A DNA stretch of 64,000 nucleotides from GCA-002282575 sp964416645 (GTDB lineage Bacteria; Pseudomonadota; Gammaproteobacteria; Thiomicrospirales; Thiomicrospiraceae): positions 1 through 64,000 of the forward strand of contig CAYQEZ010000001.1 of assembly GCA_964416645.1 (NCBI GenBank). The letters run 5' to 3'. Below the pieces are notes generated by a model. The model was given only the letters and a program-made list of their open reading frames with translations, was not told the DNA's origin and did no database searches. This document shows positions 16,311 through 24,660 of this stretch, piece after piece. How positions within the stretch are numbered: the first letter of the stretch is position 1; each line of letters begins with the position of its first letter. The translations under genes and the position numbers were made by a program.

Positions 16311-16336
16311 AGGCAATGACGGCTTAGGGAGAAATT

Positions 16337-17347
16337 ATGCAAGATATTCGCGCGCAGGCGATGCAAGAATGGTTGGCAGGACAAGCCGCTTGGCGAGAAG
16401 GTCAGCTCACACCATTAATGGGAGATGCCAGTTTTAGGCGTTATTTTCGTTGGCAAGGTGCTGATGAAACGACAGCTATGTTGATGGATGCTCCGCCACC
16501 ACAGGAAGATGTGCGTCCGTTTTTGCAGGTGCGTGAAGCAATGGCGAGTTTGTCGGTGTCGGTACCTGCTTGCTACGCACGGTCGATAGAACAAGGATTT
16601 TTGCTCCTTGAAGATTTTGGTGATCTCACCTTAGCAAAAGCGGTCGCCACCAGTGATGAAGCGCGTATTGATGACTTATACCGACAAGCGCTGACGCAAT
16701 TGTCTGCATGGCAAAAACATCAGCAACAACCTGTGGTTGCACAAACCTTACCCGCTTATGATGCGTCTTTGTTGGTGCGCGAAATGCAGCTCTTGCCCGA
16801 TTGGTTGTTGAAAGTGCATTGTGATGCGCCTATGTCTTCGTTTGAACAGAGTGAGTGGCAACAATGGTTACGTTTATTGAGTGGCAGTGCCTTAACACAA
16901 CCGCAAGTGCTGGTGCATCGGGACTATCACAGCCGTAATTTAATGGTAACTGATGACGGTCGTTTGGGTGTGATTGATTTTCAAGATGCGGTGCGTGGTG
17001 CCTTAACTTATGATGCCGTTTCTCTATTGCGTGATGCCTACCTGCGTTATGATGAAGCCCAAGTAAGCGAATGGTTACGCTTTTATTTCTTGGCGTTGGT
17101 TGCAGTGGGTAAGTTCAGCAAAGACGAATGGGATGGGTTTGTGCGTGCCTTCGATTGGATGGGCGTGCAACGTCACTTAAAAGTATTGGGTATTTTTGCT
17201 CGTCTGTATCATCGAGATGGAAAAGGGGCTTACCTAAAAGACATGCCGCTTGTGCTGAATTACGTGTTAAGCGTGGCCAGTCGCTATGCTGAACTATCGA
17301 ACTTGGCCGATTGGCTTGAAAAGCGTGTGGGAGACAGATTGCTTTGA
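16337..17347 (+). CDS. amgK: N-acetylmuramate/N-acetylglucosamine kinase AmgK (aminoglycoside phosphotransferase fold)
   Basis: AmgK phosphorylates the anomeric position of MurNAc in the peptidoglycan-recycling shortcut described in Pseudomonas. The 336-residue protein has the kinase-like fold: FLLLEDFGDLTLA in the hinge area, the catalytic loop VLVHRDYHSRNLMV (about residues 190-203), and the metal-binding GVIDFQDAVRG (about 210-220). The immediate murU partner and the divergent lptD reproduce the known Pseudomonas order, which makes AmgK much more likely than an antibiotic-modifying enzyme. Its stop overlaps the murU start. Confidence 0.9.
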   Translation: MQDIRAQAMQEWLAGQAAWREGQLTPLMGDASFRRYFRWQGADETTAMLMDAPPPQEDVRPFLQVREAMASLSVSVPACYARSIEQGFLLLEDFGDLTLAKAVATSDEARIDDLYRQALTQLSAWQKHQQQPVVAQTLPAYDASLLVREMQLLPDWLLKVHCDAPMSSFEQSEWQQWLRLLSGSALTQPQVLVHRDYHSRNLMVTDDGRLGVIDFQDAVRGALTYDAVSLLRDAYLRYDEAQVSEWLRFYFLALVAVGKFSKDEWDGFVRAFDWMGVQRHLKVLGIFARLYHRDGKGAYLKDMPLVLNYVLSVASRYAELSNLADWLEKRVGDRLL

Positions 17348-18021
17348 AAGCGATGATTTTAGCCGCCGGCAGGGGTGAGCGCATGCGACCTTTAACCGAT
17401 AATACGCCTAAGCCTTTATTAATGGTCGGAGGTAAGCCATTAATCGTTTGGCACTTAGAAGCCTTGGCGCGTGCGGGTATTCAAGAAGTCATTATCAACC
17501 ATGCTTGGTTAGGTGAACAGATCCCGCACACCTTGGGTGATGGAAGTCGTTGGGGGGTGAAGATTGATTACTCGGCTGAGGGCGAGCTGGGTTTAGAAAC
17601 AGGTGGTGGTATTTTCAATGCTTTACCTCTGCTCGGTGATGCGCCTTTTTTGCTCATTAATGGTGATGTGTTTACGGATATGGATTACACTGTCTTGATA
17701 AAGCGGGGTTTGGCAACAGATATGCTGGCGCATCTGTGTTTGGTGGATAATCCAGAGCATCACCCTAAGGGAGATTTTAGGCTAACGAATTCGGGTAGGG
17801 TCATCGATCAACCCAGTCTAACCTTTGCGGGCGTGTCGTTAATTTCGCCCCAGCTATTTGTTGGCTGTCAGGCGGGTAAATTTCCGTTAGCACCTTTATT
17901 GCGCCAAGCGATGCAAGTAGGTTGTGTTACGGGAGAAAAACACGCGGGTTTTTGGCTGGATGTAGGAACGGTGCAGCGGTTACAATACTTGGAAGATTAT
18001 TTATCAAAGGATACACATTGA
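17344..18021 (+). CDS. murU: N-acetylmuramate alpha-1-phosphate uridylyltransferase MurU
   Basis: MurU converts MurNAc-1-phosphate to UDP-MurNAc, completing the recycling step started by AmgK. The 225-residue nucleotidyltransferase opens with MKAMILAAGRGERMRPLTD, with the NTP-binding loop and the TPKPLL segment; INGDVFTDMDY carries a metal-binding aspartate. The TTG start at 17344 is chosen because it overlaps the amgK stop and gives the normal N-terminus; ATG 17353 is a possible alternative. The end overlaps yaaA by one base. Confidence 0.9.
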   Translation: MKAMILAAGRGERMRPLTDNTPKPLLMVGGKPLIVWHLEALARAGIQEVIINHAWLGEQIPHTLGDGSRWGVKIDYSAEGELGLETGGGIFNALPLLGDAPFLLINGDVFTDMDYTVLIKRGLATDMLAHLCLVDNPEHHPKGDFRLTNSGRVIDQPSLTFAGVSLISPQLFVGCQAGKFPLAPLLRQAMQVGCVTGEKHAGFWLDVGTVQRLQYLEDYLSKDTH

Positions 18022-18803
18022 TGCTCATGCTTATTTCCCCAGCTAAAGCGCTGGATATGACATCGCCTGCGCCCGTGGCTGCTGCGACTCAGTGTGATTT
18101 TTTAGATCAGTCTCAGATGTTAATTGATGAGTTGCGTGGCTTGTCGGTCGAGGATGTGTCTCAGTTGATGGACTTGTCAGCGAAATTGAGTGAGTTGAAT
18201 GTGCAGCGTTACCGCGATTTTCAGCTGCCTTTTTCTGTCACTAATGCTAAGCAAGCCGTGTTTTCCTTTAATGGTGATGTGTATGAGGGCTTGTCGGCAC
18301 ACACGCTCACCGAGTCTCAAATTCGCTGGTTGCAAGATCATCTGCGTATTTTATCTGGCTTGTATGGCTTATTGCGTCCTTTAGATTACATGCAGCCCTA
18401 TCGGTTAGAAATGGGCACCAGTTTTGCCAATACATGCGGTAAAAATCTCTACGCTTTTTGGGGAGATAGGTTAACGCAAACGGTGAATAGCTTGTTGGCA
18501 CAACAAGCCACCCCCGTATTGGTAAATTTGGCTTCGACCGAGTATTTTTCAGCGATTCAAGCCAAAGCCATTCAAGCACCGATTATTACGCCCGTGTTTC
18601 AGGATGAAAAAGCAGGTAAATATAAAATCATCAGTTTTTACGCCAAAAAAGCGCGTGGCTTAATGGTACGTTACGCGACAGAGCAGGCAGTTGAAGATGT
18701 GCAGGCGCTTAAAGGATTTAACCTTGCAGGCTATGCTTATGCCCCCGAGGTTTCGACCGAAACCCAATGGGTGTTCCGTCGTGGGGAAGGTGTGGTGGCA
18801 TGA
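18021..18803 (+). CDS. yaaA: Peroxide stress protein YaaA (DUF328)
   Basis: YaaA proteins lower free iron and DNA damage during peroxide stress in E. coli. The 260-residue frame from ATG 18021 begins MLMLISPAKALDM, the family opening, and carries QLMDLSAKLSELNVQR, GDVYEGLSAHTL, LRILSGLYGLLRPLD (about residues 108-122), VNLASTEYF and FYAKKARGLM. The longer frame up to 17922 overlaps murU and is rejected. It overlaps murU (TGATG) and the next methyltransferase (ATGA), so it is part of the amgK-led operon. Confidence 0.94.
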   Translation: MLMLISPAKALDMTSPAPVAAATQCDFLDQSQMLIDELRGLSVEDVSQLMDLSAKLSELNVQRYRDFQLPFSVTNAKQAVFSFNGDVYEGLSAHTLTESQIRWLQDHLRILSGLYGLLRPLDYMQPYRLEMGTSFANTCGKNLYAFWGDRLTQTVNSLLAQQATPVLVNLASTEYFSAIQAKAIQAPIITPVFQDEKAGKYKIISFYAKKARGLMVRYATEQAVEDVQALKGFNLAGYAYAPEVSTETQWVFRRGEGVVA

Positions 18804-19501
18804 GCGAAGCCCCCACTAAAAAAGTCAAAGAAAGCAAAACGCCACGCGCTTTTTTAGCCCCTGATATTGCTGATTATTGTGAAGCTCATTGCTCTGCTGA
18901 GTCGACCGAGCTAAATGCTCTAGCGGCATTTACTGCCGAAAAACGAGCGGATTATCAAGTTAATTTGTCGGGGCGCAGTGTCGGGCAGCTGCTTAAATTG
19001 TTGGTCGCTACAGCGCAAGCAAAACGCGTGTTGGATATTGGTACCTTTACTGGATATTCTGCTTTAGCCATGGCAGAGGGTACCCCAGACGATGGTCATG
19101 TTGTGACGCTCGATGCCAATCCACTCAGTCAAGATTTCGCCGCCCCTTTTTTAGCCCAAAGTCCGCACGGTCATAAGGTTACTTGTATCACTTGCTTTGC
19201 CCATGAATGGTTAGCCGAACAAGCTGATGCCAGTTTCGACTTTATTTTTTTAGATGCCGATAAGCATCGCTATCCCGATTATTTAATGAGCTGTTGGCGC
19301 TTGTTGTCTGTGGGTGGGCTGTTGGTGGCCGATAATATTTTGTGGGGTGGTCATGTGACCAGAGAACAACGCTCTAGTCGAGCGGATGCCGTGGATGAAT
19401 TTAATCGTTTAGCCAGCCAATTACCCGATGCGGTGGCGGTTTGTTTACCGCTAAGAGATGGTTTAATGCTACTTCGCAAAGCCAATCATCCGAGTGTCTG
19501 A
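18800..19501 (+). CDS. O-methyltransferase, class I SAM-dependent (caffeoyl-CoA OMT-like)
   Basis: The 233-residue protein from ATG 18800 has motif I as VLDIGTFTGYSALAMAE (about residues 77-93), motif II VVTLDAN, and the metal-binding region FIFLDADKHRYPDY followed by LLVADNILWGG. This matches the bacterial relatives of catechol/caffeoyl-CoA O-methyltransferases. The physiological substrate is not predictable; one branch modifies tRNA wobble hydroxyuridine (TrmR), which is a possibility only. The start overlaps the yaaA stop (ATGA); the upstream extension to 18767 is shadow sequence. Confidence 0.85.
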   Translation: MSEAPTKKVKESKTPRAFLAPDIADYCEAHCSAESTELNALAAFTAEKRADYQVNLSGRSVGQLLKLLVATAQAKRVLDIGTFTGYSALAMAEGTPDDGHVVTLDANPLSQDFAAPFLAQSPHGHKVTCITCFAHEWLAEQADASFDFIFLDADKHRYPDYLMSCWRLLSVGGLLVADNILWGGHVTREQRSSRADAVDEFNRLASQLPDAVAVCLPLRDGLMLLRKANHPSV

Positions 19502-19553
19502 AATCGGGTGTATTCACTGGCTTGTCATGCAATCTTCATAAAAATCCGTTAAG

Positions 19554-20891
19554 ATGACGTTCATGGAAATACAAACGTCACACTGGGTCACGCTGATCCA
19601 AATTATTCTGTTGTTGGCAATCAATGCCTTCTTCGTTGCAGCTGAATTCGCTTTGGTTAAAGCGAAGCAAGTTCGGCTTAATCAGCTTGCTGATCAAAGT
19701 GCGACAGGTCGCTTGACTTATCAAATACATCAAAACATCGAGCCTTATCTGGCTGCCTGTCAGCTAGGTATTACCATGACATCCTTAGGCTTGGGTTGGG
19801 TGGGTGAACCTTTCGTTGCCGCCTTAATTGAACCCGTGTTTGTCATGATGGCTCTACCAGCCGAAATCATGCATACAGTGGCATTTTTAATTGGCTTTAT
19901 TATTTTCTCGGCGTTGCATATTGTTATTGGTGAACAAGTACCGAAGAACCTTGCCATTCGCGTACCAGAACCCGTTGCCTTGTGGGTGGCTTGGCCATTG
20001 CGCGGTTTCTTCCTCATGGTCTACCCGCTGTCGCGCGTGTTAGATAAGGTGTCGGCGCTGATTTTGAAAGCTATGGGGGTTCGTCCTGCCAGTCATTTAG
20101 AAGTCTTTACCGATGAAGAAATTAAGGGCATTATTGACCAGTCGCGTGCCAGTGGTGAGATGGGTCACCAAAAAGCCGATATGCTCACCAATTTATTTGA
20201 AATGGAACATCGTACCGCACGTGAGTTGATGACACCGCGCAATGACATTGATGCACTGGATATTGACCACCCAGCCGAAAGCTTGTTAGCATTGATTTTA
20301 GACACACAACATTCACGCTTTCCTGTGGTTGAAGCGGGTTTTACCCAAGTACATGGTATTGTTATCGTTAAAGATTTATACCGTGCTTTATTGACAGGTG
20401 ACCAACAGCCATGGGCGCATTTGAAAGATTTTTGTCGCCCTGCATTGATGTTGCCTGATAGTTTAAATGCACCTCAGTTGTTCGAGCAAATGCGCAGCAA
20501 TCAATCGCATTTAGCGATGGTCGTCGATGAATATGGTGAAATTGTTGGTTTAATCACCCTTGAAGACGTACTGGAAGAATTGGTTGGTGACATTGGTGAT
20601 GAGTTGGATGAGCGCCTGGCCGAATATCCGATTGAAGTCACAGAGCAGGGTTGGAAGGCGCACGGATTATCAGATTTAGATGAAGTACATAAGCTAACAG
20701 GCTTAATCATTGAGGCTGAATTGCAGGTGCATACATTGTCGGGATTATTTATGGAGCGCTTGGGACGCATGCCTGTAGTGGGTGATGTTTTGCATGAAGG
20801 ATCGTTGAAACTGACCGTGTTGGCGATGAAAGATCGTCGTGTTGAATCGGTTGCAATTATAACTGTTAATGAAGGTCTAACGAATGTCTGA
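19554..20891 (+). CDS. CNNM/CorC-type membrane protein with CBS domains
   Basis: A 445-residue inner-membrane protein of the hemolysin-C-like/CNNM family. The DUF21 transmembrane domain spans about residues 1-200 (NAFFVAAEFALVKAK, LGITMTSLGLGWVGEP, IVIGEQVPKNLAIR). A CBS pair lies at about 220-340 (MTPRNDID, HSRFPVVE, MVVDEYGEIVGLITLEDVLEELVGDIGDE), and the CorC/HlyC domain is at the C-terminus. The family is associated with magnesium or cobalt homeostasis, and here it overlaps mgtE by 8 bp, which supports a role in Mg2+ handling. ATG 19563 is an alternative start. Older names as haemolysin are misleading. Confidence 0.9.
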   Translation: MTFMEIQTSHWVTLIQIILLLAINAFFVAAEFALVKAKQVRLNQLADQSATGRLTYQIHQNIEPYLAACQLGITMTSLGLGWVGEPFVAALIEPVFVMMALPAEIMHTVAFLIGFIIFSALHIVIGEQVPKNLAIRVPEPVALWVAWPLRGFFLMVYPLSRVLDKVSALILKAMGVRPASHLEVFTDEEIKGIIDQSRASGEMGHQKADMLTNLFEMEHRTARELMTPRNDIDALDIDHPAESLLALILDTQHSRFPVVEAGFTQVHGIVIVKDLYRALLTGDQQPWAHLKDFCRPALMLPDSLNAPQLFEQMRSNQSHLAMVVDEYGEIVGLITLEDVLEELVGDIGDELDERLAEYPIEVTEQGWKAHGLSDLDEVHKLTGLIIEAELQVHTLSGLFMERLGRMPVVGDVLHEGSLKLTVLAMKDRRVESVAIITVNEGLTNV

Positions 20892-22251
20892 GCGAGTGCA
20901 ACTGGACGTCATTCGCGAACGTGATGAGCCGTTATTAACTCAAGTGTTGCCTTTATTAGAGCAAGGGCATTACGATGTCTTGGCTGATATATTGCAATTG
21001 GTGCATGAGTCTGATCTGGCAGTATTATTGGAGTCTTTGCCTGCGCATCAACGTTTAAAAGTGTGGGAATTGATTCCTAATTCGGAACAGGGTAATGTGC
21101 TTTTGCATTTGCATGATGAGGTTAGGGCGTCACTGATTGCCATCATGCCACATCAGGAGCTGGTTGATGCGCTAGAACCATTAGATGCGGATGATATTGC
21201 TTTTGTTCTTGAAGATGTTCCTGAAGCCAAATCTGATGCCGTTTTAGAACAGTTAGACCAAGAAACACGTGCTGATGTTGAAGAATCGCTTAGCTATCCT
21301 GAAGGAACGGCAGGTCGCTTGATGCGTTTCGATGCGATTGAGGTGCGAGCTGATATCGATATTTATACTGTTTTACGTTATTTGCGTCGCCATAAAACCT
21401 TGCCTGATCAAACCGATGGTTTAATGGTCGTTGATGAAGATGGGTATTATTTGGGTAAATTGCAGCTTTCTACTTTAGTAACACAACCAGGTAGTGCGCG
21501 TGTAGAGTCGGTAATGGATGTCAGTGAACAAGCCATTTCAGCCTACATGGAAGAAGACGAAGTGGCGCATTTATTTGATCGTCGCGATTTGGTTTCCGTA
21601 GCGGTAGTTGATGCGGCAGGTAAGTTTATTGGGCGTGTTACGGTTGACGATGTGCTAGACGTGATTCGAGGTCAGTCTGAACGAGCCTTAATGGGTATGG
21701 CGGGTTTGGATGAAGAAGCGGATATTTTTGCTCCCGTTTTTACCAGTGCCAAACGTCGTGCCTTGTGGCTGGGTATTAACCTGTGTACTGCTTCCTTGGC
21801 TGCTTGGGTGATTGGTCAGTTTGAAGCGAGCATTGCCCAGTTAGTGGCATTAGCCATTCTGATGCCAATTGTGGCGAGTATGGGTGGTGTCGCTGGTAGT
21901 CAAACCCTGACACTAACGGTGCGTGGTTTGGCGTTAGGGCAGGTTAGTTTGTCGAACATGCGGTGGTTACTGCGTCGTGAATTGGGTGTTGGCTTGCTTA
22001 ACAGTCTACTCTGGGCAAGCATGATGGGTTTGGTAGCATGGCTCATATTTGAACCAGGTGTTGGTGCGGTTATTGCCGCTGCGCTCACCATTAATATGAC
22101 GCTGGCTGTTGGTGCTGGGGTGTTCATTCCGATTGTGCTCGACCGCTTGGGTATTGACCCAGCCTTGTCTGCCAGTATGATTCTCATGACCATTACTGAT
22201 GTGATGGGCTTCTTAACCTTCCTAGGTTTAGCGACGATTTTCTTGTTGTAG
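20884..22251 (+). CDS. mgtE: Magnesium transporter MgtE
   Basis: A 455-residue Mg2+ channel/transporter. The order is a cytoplasmic MgtE_N helical domain (about 1-135, with LEPLDADDIAFVLEDV), two CBS domains (about 140-260, DGLMVVDEDGYYLGKL and VAVVDAAGKFIGRVTVDDVLDVI), then about five transmembrane helices (about 290-455). The pore signature MPIVASMGGVAGSQTLTLTVR is present. In the family the N and CBS domains sense intracellular Mg2+ and close the pore. It is co-transcribed with the CBS/CorC gene upstream and is followed by a strong terminator. Confidence 0.94.
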   Translation: MSERVQLDVIRERDEPLLTQVLPLLEQGHYDVLADILQLVHESDLAVLLESLPAHQRLKVWELIPNSEQGNVLLHLHDEVRASLIAIMPHQELVDALEPLDADDIAFVLEDVPEAKSDAVLEQLDQETRADVEESLSYPEGTAGRLMRFDAIEVRADIDIYTVLRYLRRHKTLPDQTDGLMVVDEDGYYLGKLQLSTLVTQPGSARVESVMDVSEQAISAYMEEDEVAHLFDRRDLVSVAVVDAAGKFIGRVTVDDVLDVIRGQSERALMGMAGLDEEADIFAPVFTSAKRRALWLGINLCTASLAAWVIGQFEASIAQLVALAILMPIVASMGGVAGSQTLTLTVRGLALGQVSLSNMRWLLRRELGVGLLNSLLWASMMGLVAWLIFEPGVGAVIAAALTINMTLAVGAGVFIPIVLDRLGIDPALSASMILMTITDVMGFLTFLGLATIFLL

Positions 22252-22287
22252 TCGTCGTTTTGGTGAAGGCTTCTTCACAGCGTTAAT

Positions 22288-22319
22288 AAAAAGCCCCACT
22301 CTCAGAGCGGGGCTTTTTA
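22288..22319. terminator. Bidirectional terminator between mgtE and infA
   Basis: A GC-rich hairpin (GCCCC at 22293-22297 pairing with GGGGC at 22309-22313, with further pairing inside) is flanked by an A-run on the left and a T-run on the right. It therefore has a U-tract on both strands and should stop both mgtE and infA transcription. Confidence 0.85.
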
Positions 22320-22350
22320 CTGCAGCAAGGTTATTCCTTAACGAGGCTTA

Positions 22351-22569
22351 TTATTTCACGCGGAAAGTGATGCGTCCTTTAGTTAAGTCATAGGGTGTTA
22401 ATTCTACTTTAACCTTATCGCCCGCTAAAATACGGATATAGTTTTTGCGCATCTTTCCAGAGATATGCGCTAGTACCGAATGACCATTTTCTAAGGTAAC
22501 ACGAAACATGGTGTTTGGTAGTACTTCGCTGACTGTGCCTTCAAATTCGATGACGTCTTCTTTGCTCAT
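22351..22569 (-). CDS. infA: Translation initiation factor IF-1
   Basis: IF-1 binds the 30S A site during initiation. The 72-residue protein is the S1-like OB fold of normal length, with MSKEDVIEFEGTVSEVLPN, FRVTLENGHSVLAHISGKMR, IRILAGDKVKVELTPYDLTKG and the RITFRVK end. It is a single gene on the minus strand between two plus-strand genes, ending at the bidirectional terminator shared with mgtE. Confidence 0.98.
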   Translation of the reverse strand: MSKEDVIEFEGTVSEVLPNTMFRVTLENGHSVLAHISGKMRKNYIRILAGDKVKVELTPYDLTKGRITFRVK

Positions 22570-22602
22570 TTGCCCAAAGCCGATAAATATAGTAAATATA
22601 GC

Positions 22603-22631
22603 ATTATAGACAATAATGGATTGATTTGCAC
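22603..22631 (-). promoter_or_regulatory. Putative infA promoter
   Basis: On the minus strand a perfect TATAAT (22603-22608) lies 33 bp upstream of the infA ATG; 17 bp further is GTGCAA, a weak -35 match. The call rests mainly on the -10 and its position. Confidence 0.4.
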
Positions 22632-22745
22632 GGTATTTTATCGGTTTTGTAAAAAGTTTGATGTTGTTATGCTTCCCTCTTGTGATGTCGTTGCGTCACT
22701 GGCATACTGTTGCGATTGAGTCGAGCAAATAGACAAGGGGGCATT

Positions 22746-23222
22746 GTGTTAGCAAAACCATGGTTGATCATCGCTGTGATGGCATCGGGCTTGGCGATGA
22801 CTGGCTGTTCACCTTCGGCACCTTCGGGTACGATTTATAAATCAAATGAGGCGCTTAAACCTCAAGAGGTGCGACTGGCTAAGTTGCTTTCTGTACGTCC
22901 GGTGCAAATCGAAACGTCTTCTAACACCAATACGGGAGCTGTTGCTGGTGGGGCTATTGGTGGTGTTGCTGGCTCTCAGATGGGATCTGGGCGCGGCACA
23001 GAGGCCGTTTTGGGTGGATTGATTGGTGCAACAGTCGGTGCGATCGCTGGATCAGCAGCGCAAAAAGCGACGAACAAAGAAAATGCAGCTGAGTTGACGG
23101 TACAAATGGATGACAATGGACAGATTATGTCGATTGTGCAGGCTGGAGATGAAACGTTTACTGCGGGGCAAGCTGTGAGAGTCTTGATTCAGTCAGGTAA
23201 ATATCGTGTTGCCCCTTATTAA
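22746..23222 (+). CDS. SlyB-like outer-membrane lipoprotein with glycine zipper
   Basis: From GTG 22746 (preceded by a strong AAGGGGG ribosome site) the protein is 158 residues with a lipoprotein signal peptide ending at Cys21 (LAMTGC). The centre is a glycine zipper (AVAGGAIGGVAGSQMGSG, then VLGGLIGATVGAIAGSAA), the membrane-associating element of the SlyB/Pcp family. The C-terminal part is a small beta-rich domain (LTVQMDDNGQIMSIVQAG). An in-frame TTG at 22710 gives a longer, less signal-like N-terminus. SlyB is linked to outer-membrane integrity and Mg2+/PhoP stress in enterobacteria; that role is not shown here. Confidence 0.82.
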   Translation: MLAKPWLIIAVMASGLAMTGCSPSAPSGTIYKSNEALKPQEVRLAKLLSVRPVQIETSSNTNTGAVAGGAIGGVAGSQMGSGRGTEAVLGGLIGATVGAIAGSAAQKATNKENAAELTVQMDDNGQIMSIVQAGDETFTAGQAVRVLIQSGKYRVAPY

Positions 23223-23248
23223 GATTGATCAAGTAATAAGAGAGAGTT

Positions 23249-23569
23249 ATGCAAATTCAAAAAGAGTGTGATGATACGGCGTTGTTGCAACACTTAGATG
23301 CGGTGTTGGCAGAAGTCGGGGGAGCATTAGCGCCTTTCGATCCTTATTTGCATTGGTCGTTGAATCAACGTTGTTGCTTCTTTGAGGAGATTGATGCTAA
23401 GTTTGTTCGGGAATATGCGGGCGGTGTGGCGATTATTCGCGTCGAAAAGAGGTTTTATGTAGCCAGACGCTTTTTGCGCACAGGTGGCTGGTTTTGGTCG
23501 GCTGTCGCTTTGCTGGATGCTCAAGCTAACAATCACATGCTGATGAGTATGATGGAAGGGACTACTTAA
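23249..23569 (+). CDS. Hypothetical protein, 106 aa
   Basis: I do not recognise this protein. It has a good ribosome site (AGAGAG upstream of ATG 23249), follows the glycine-zipper lipoprotein gene by 26 bp and ends before a clear terminator, so it looks like the second gene of a two-gene operon. Visible features are a tryptophan/aromatic-rich middle (DPYLHWSLNQRCCFFEE), a basic YVARRFLRTGGWFW stretch, and a methionine-rich tail (HMLMSMMEG). There is no signal peptide and no clear membrane segment, so it is likely cytoplasmic. Confidence 0.65.
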   Translation: MQIQKECDDTALLQHLDAVLAEVGGALAPFDPYLHWSLNQRCCFFEEIDAKFVREYAGGVAIIRVEKRFYVARRFLRTGGWFWSAVALLDAQANNHMLMSMMEGTT

Positions 23570-23594
23570 TCATACGAACGAAGAGAATGAACCT

Positions 23595-23625
23595 GAAGCT
23601 GGAGCAATCCAGCTTCAATGTTTTT
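23595..23625 (+). terminator. Rho-independent terminator after the hypothetical gene
   Basis: GAAGCTGGA (23595-23603) and TCCAGCTTC (23608-23616) form a perfect 9-bp stem with a GCAA tetraloop, followed by a T-run at 23621-23625 on the plus strand. On the minus strand there is no T-run, so it mainly serves the plus-strand operon ending here; cheY converges from the other side. Confidence 0.88.
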
Positions 23626-23631
23626 AATGGC

Positions 23632-23994
23632 TTAGATAACGCGATTAATGGTCGCGAGTAACTTTTCTGGGCTGAAAGGTTTGACGATCCAACCTGTTGC
23701 ACCTGCTGCTTTACCTTTACCTTTCATGTCGTCTGAAGACTCTGTTGTTAGGCAGATAATAGGCGTCATGCGGTAATTACCCAGCGCGCGCAGCTTTGTG
23801 GTTAGTTCGATGCCGTTCATATTTGGCATGTTAATGTCAGTTAAGACCAAATCAAACTGAGTTGCATTGGCTTTGTTTAAGGCATCGACGCCGTCTTCAG
23901 CTTCAACCACATCAAATCCAGCGCTTTTTAAGGTCATCGCAACCATTTGGCGCATAGATTTTGAATCGTCAACCGCTAAAATTTTCTTAGCCAT
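23632..23994 (-). CDS. cheY: CheY-type response regulator (single receiver domain)
   Basis: A 120-residue stand-alone receiver. The acidic pocket is D9/D10, the phospho-acceptor is D53 in LVLTDINMPNMNG, the conserved Thr is in CLTTES (T83), and the Lys is K105 in GWIVKPF. There is no output domain, so it should act by binding a partner such as a motor or another regulator. A good ribosome site (TAGGAG) precedes ATG 23994, which lies inside the end of the STAS gene. It is the last gene of the cheA-cheW-STAS-cheY operon. Confidence 0.92.
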   Translation of the reverse strand: MAKKILAVDDSKSMRQMVAMTLKSAGFDVVEAEDGVDALNKANATQFDLVLTDINMPNMNGIELTTKLRALGNYRMTPIICLTTESSDDMKGKGKAAGATGWIVKPFSPEKLLATINRVI

Positions 23995-24208
23995 TACTTA
24001 CTCCTAAAAATGATAATTCGTTTTGCAGTGCATCCGATAAATCGGTGAACGCTATTTTTTGTTGTTCGAGTAGGCCGATAATGACCTGCGCGCCTGCAGT
24101 ATCAATTTTTTCAACTGAGCGCACATTGGCTTTCAGGTTGTCTGTTTGTAGCCAGCTGTCAAAAGCGGTTTGGTCAGTCATGATGCTTTTGTATGTGAGT
24201 TCTTCCAT
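23987..24208 (-). CDS. STAS-domain protein of the chemotaxis operon
   Basis: A 73-residue protein with the core of a STAS (anti-anti-sigma-like) domain: NLKANVRSVEKIDTAGAQVIIGLLEQQ, where the serine/threonine after ID is the site phosphorylated in SpoIIAA-type proteins (here ID-T). It is shorter than usual (about 100), lacking some N-terminal strands. It is placed 7 bp after cheW and overlaps cheY by 8 bp. Short STAS proteins occur in other CheA operons; a role as phosphorylation-controlled binding partner is inference. Confidence 0.75.
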   Translation of the reverse strand: MEELTYKSIMTDQTAFDSWLQTDNLKANVRSVEKIDTAGAQVIIGLLEQQKIAFTDLSDALQNELSFLGVSNG

Positions 24209-24215
24209 GGCTGAG

Positions 24216-24650
24216 TTACTCCCTAAAGAAATCTATTTTATCAATATCTGTCAAAATTACCATACGACCGTCAATTGAAACCAGTCCTTCAACGAAGACA
24301 TTTTTGGCTTCGCCATCTTTCTTAGGTGCGGGTTGCAATTCGTCCAAGTTGGCAAACTCGGTGTTGGATACTGAGTCAACAACGATACCGACAACTTTTG
24401 TTTTACCGTTATTATCAACACGTAAAACGATAATGACACCTTTATCGGATTCATAGTTGAAGAACATTTTGCGTAAATCAAACACGGGTACCACTGATCC
24501 GCGCAAGTTAATGACGCCAAGCGTCCATTCAGGGGTGTTTGGGATAGGTGTGCATCTCTCTACGTCTTTAATTTCTTGAATACGTAAAATATCCACCCCA
24601 TAAACTTCATTATTCAGAATGAAGGTAAGCAATTGTTTGCTGTTTTCCAT
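24216..24650 (-). CDS. cheW: Chemotaxis coupling protein CheW
   Basis: CheW links chemoreceptors to CheA. The 144-residue protein from ATG 24650 is a single CheW domain: LLTFILNNEVYGVDILRIQEI, PNTPEWTLGVINLRGSVVPVFDLRKMF, and GIVVDSVSNTEF. The open frame starts at 24695 inside cheA, but ATG 24650 has an AAGGG ribosome site 7 nt upstream and gives a normal N-terminus. It follows cheA by 10 bp. Confidence 0.93.
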   Translation of the reverse strand: MENSKQLLTFILNNEVYGVDILRIQEIKDVERCTPIPNTPEWTLGVINLRGSVVPVFDLRKMFFNYESDKGVIIVLRVDNNGKTKVVGIVVDSVSNTEFANLDELQPAPKKDGEAKNVFVEGLVSIDGRMVILTDIDKIDFFRE

Positions 24651-24660
24651 TGTCATGCCC

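Noticed and set aside
16274..16384. LptD start at 16384
   Set aside because: The added residues do not form a signal peptide and overlap the divergent amgK gene; ATG 16273 begins a good signal peptide.
16337..17347. Aminoglycoside-resistance phosphotransferase
   Set aside because: The fold is shared, but the murU partner and lptD context identify AmgK.
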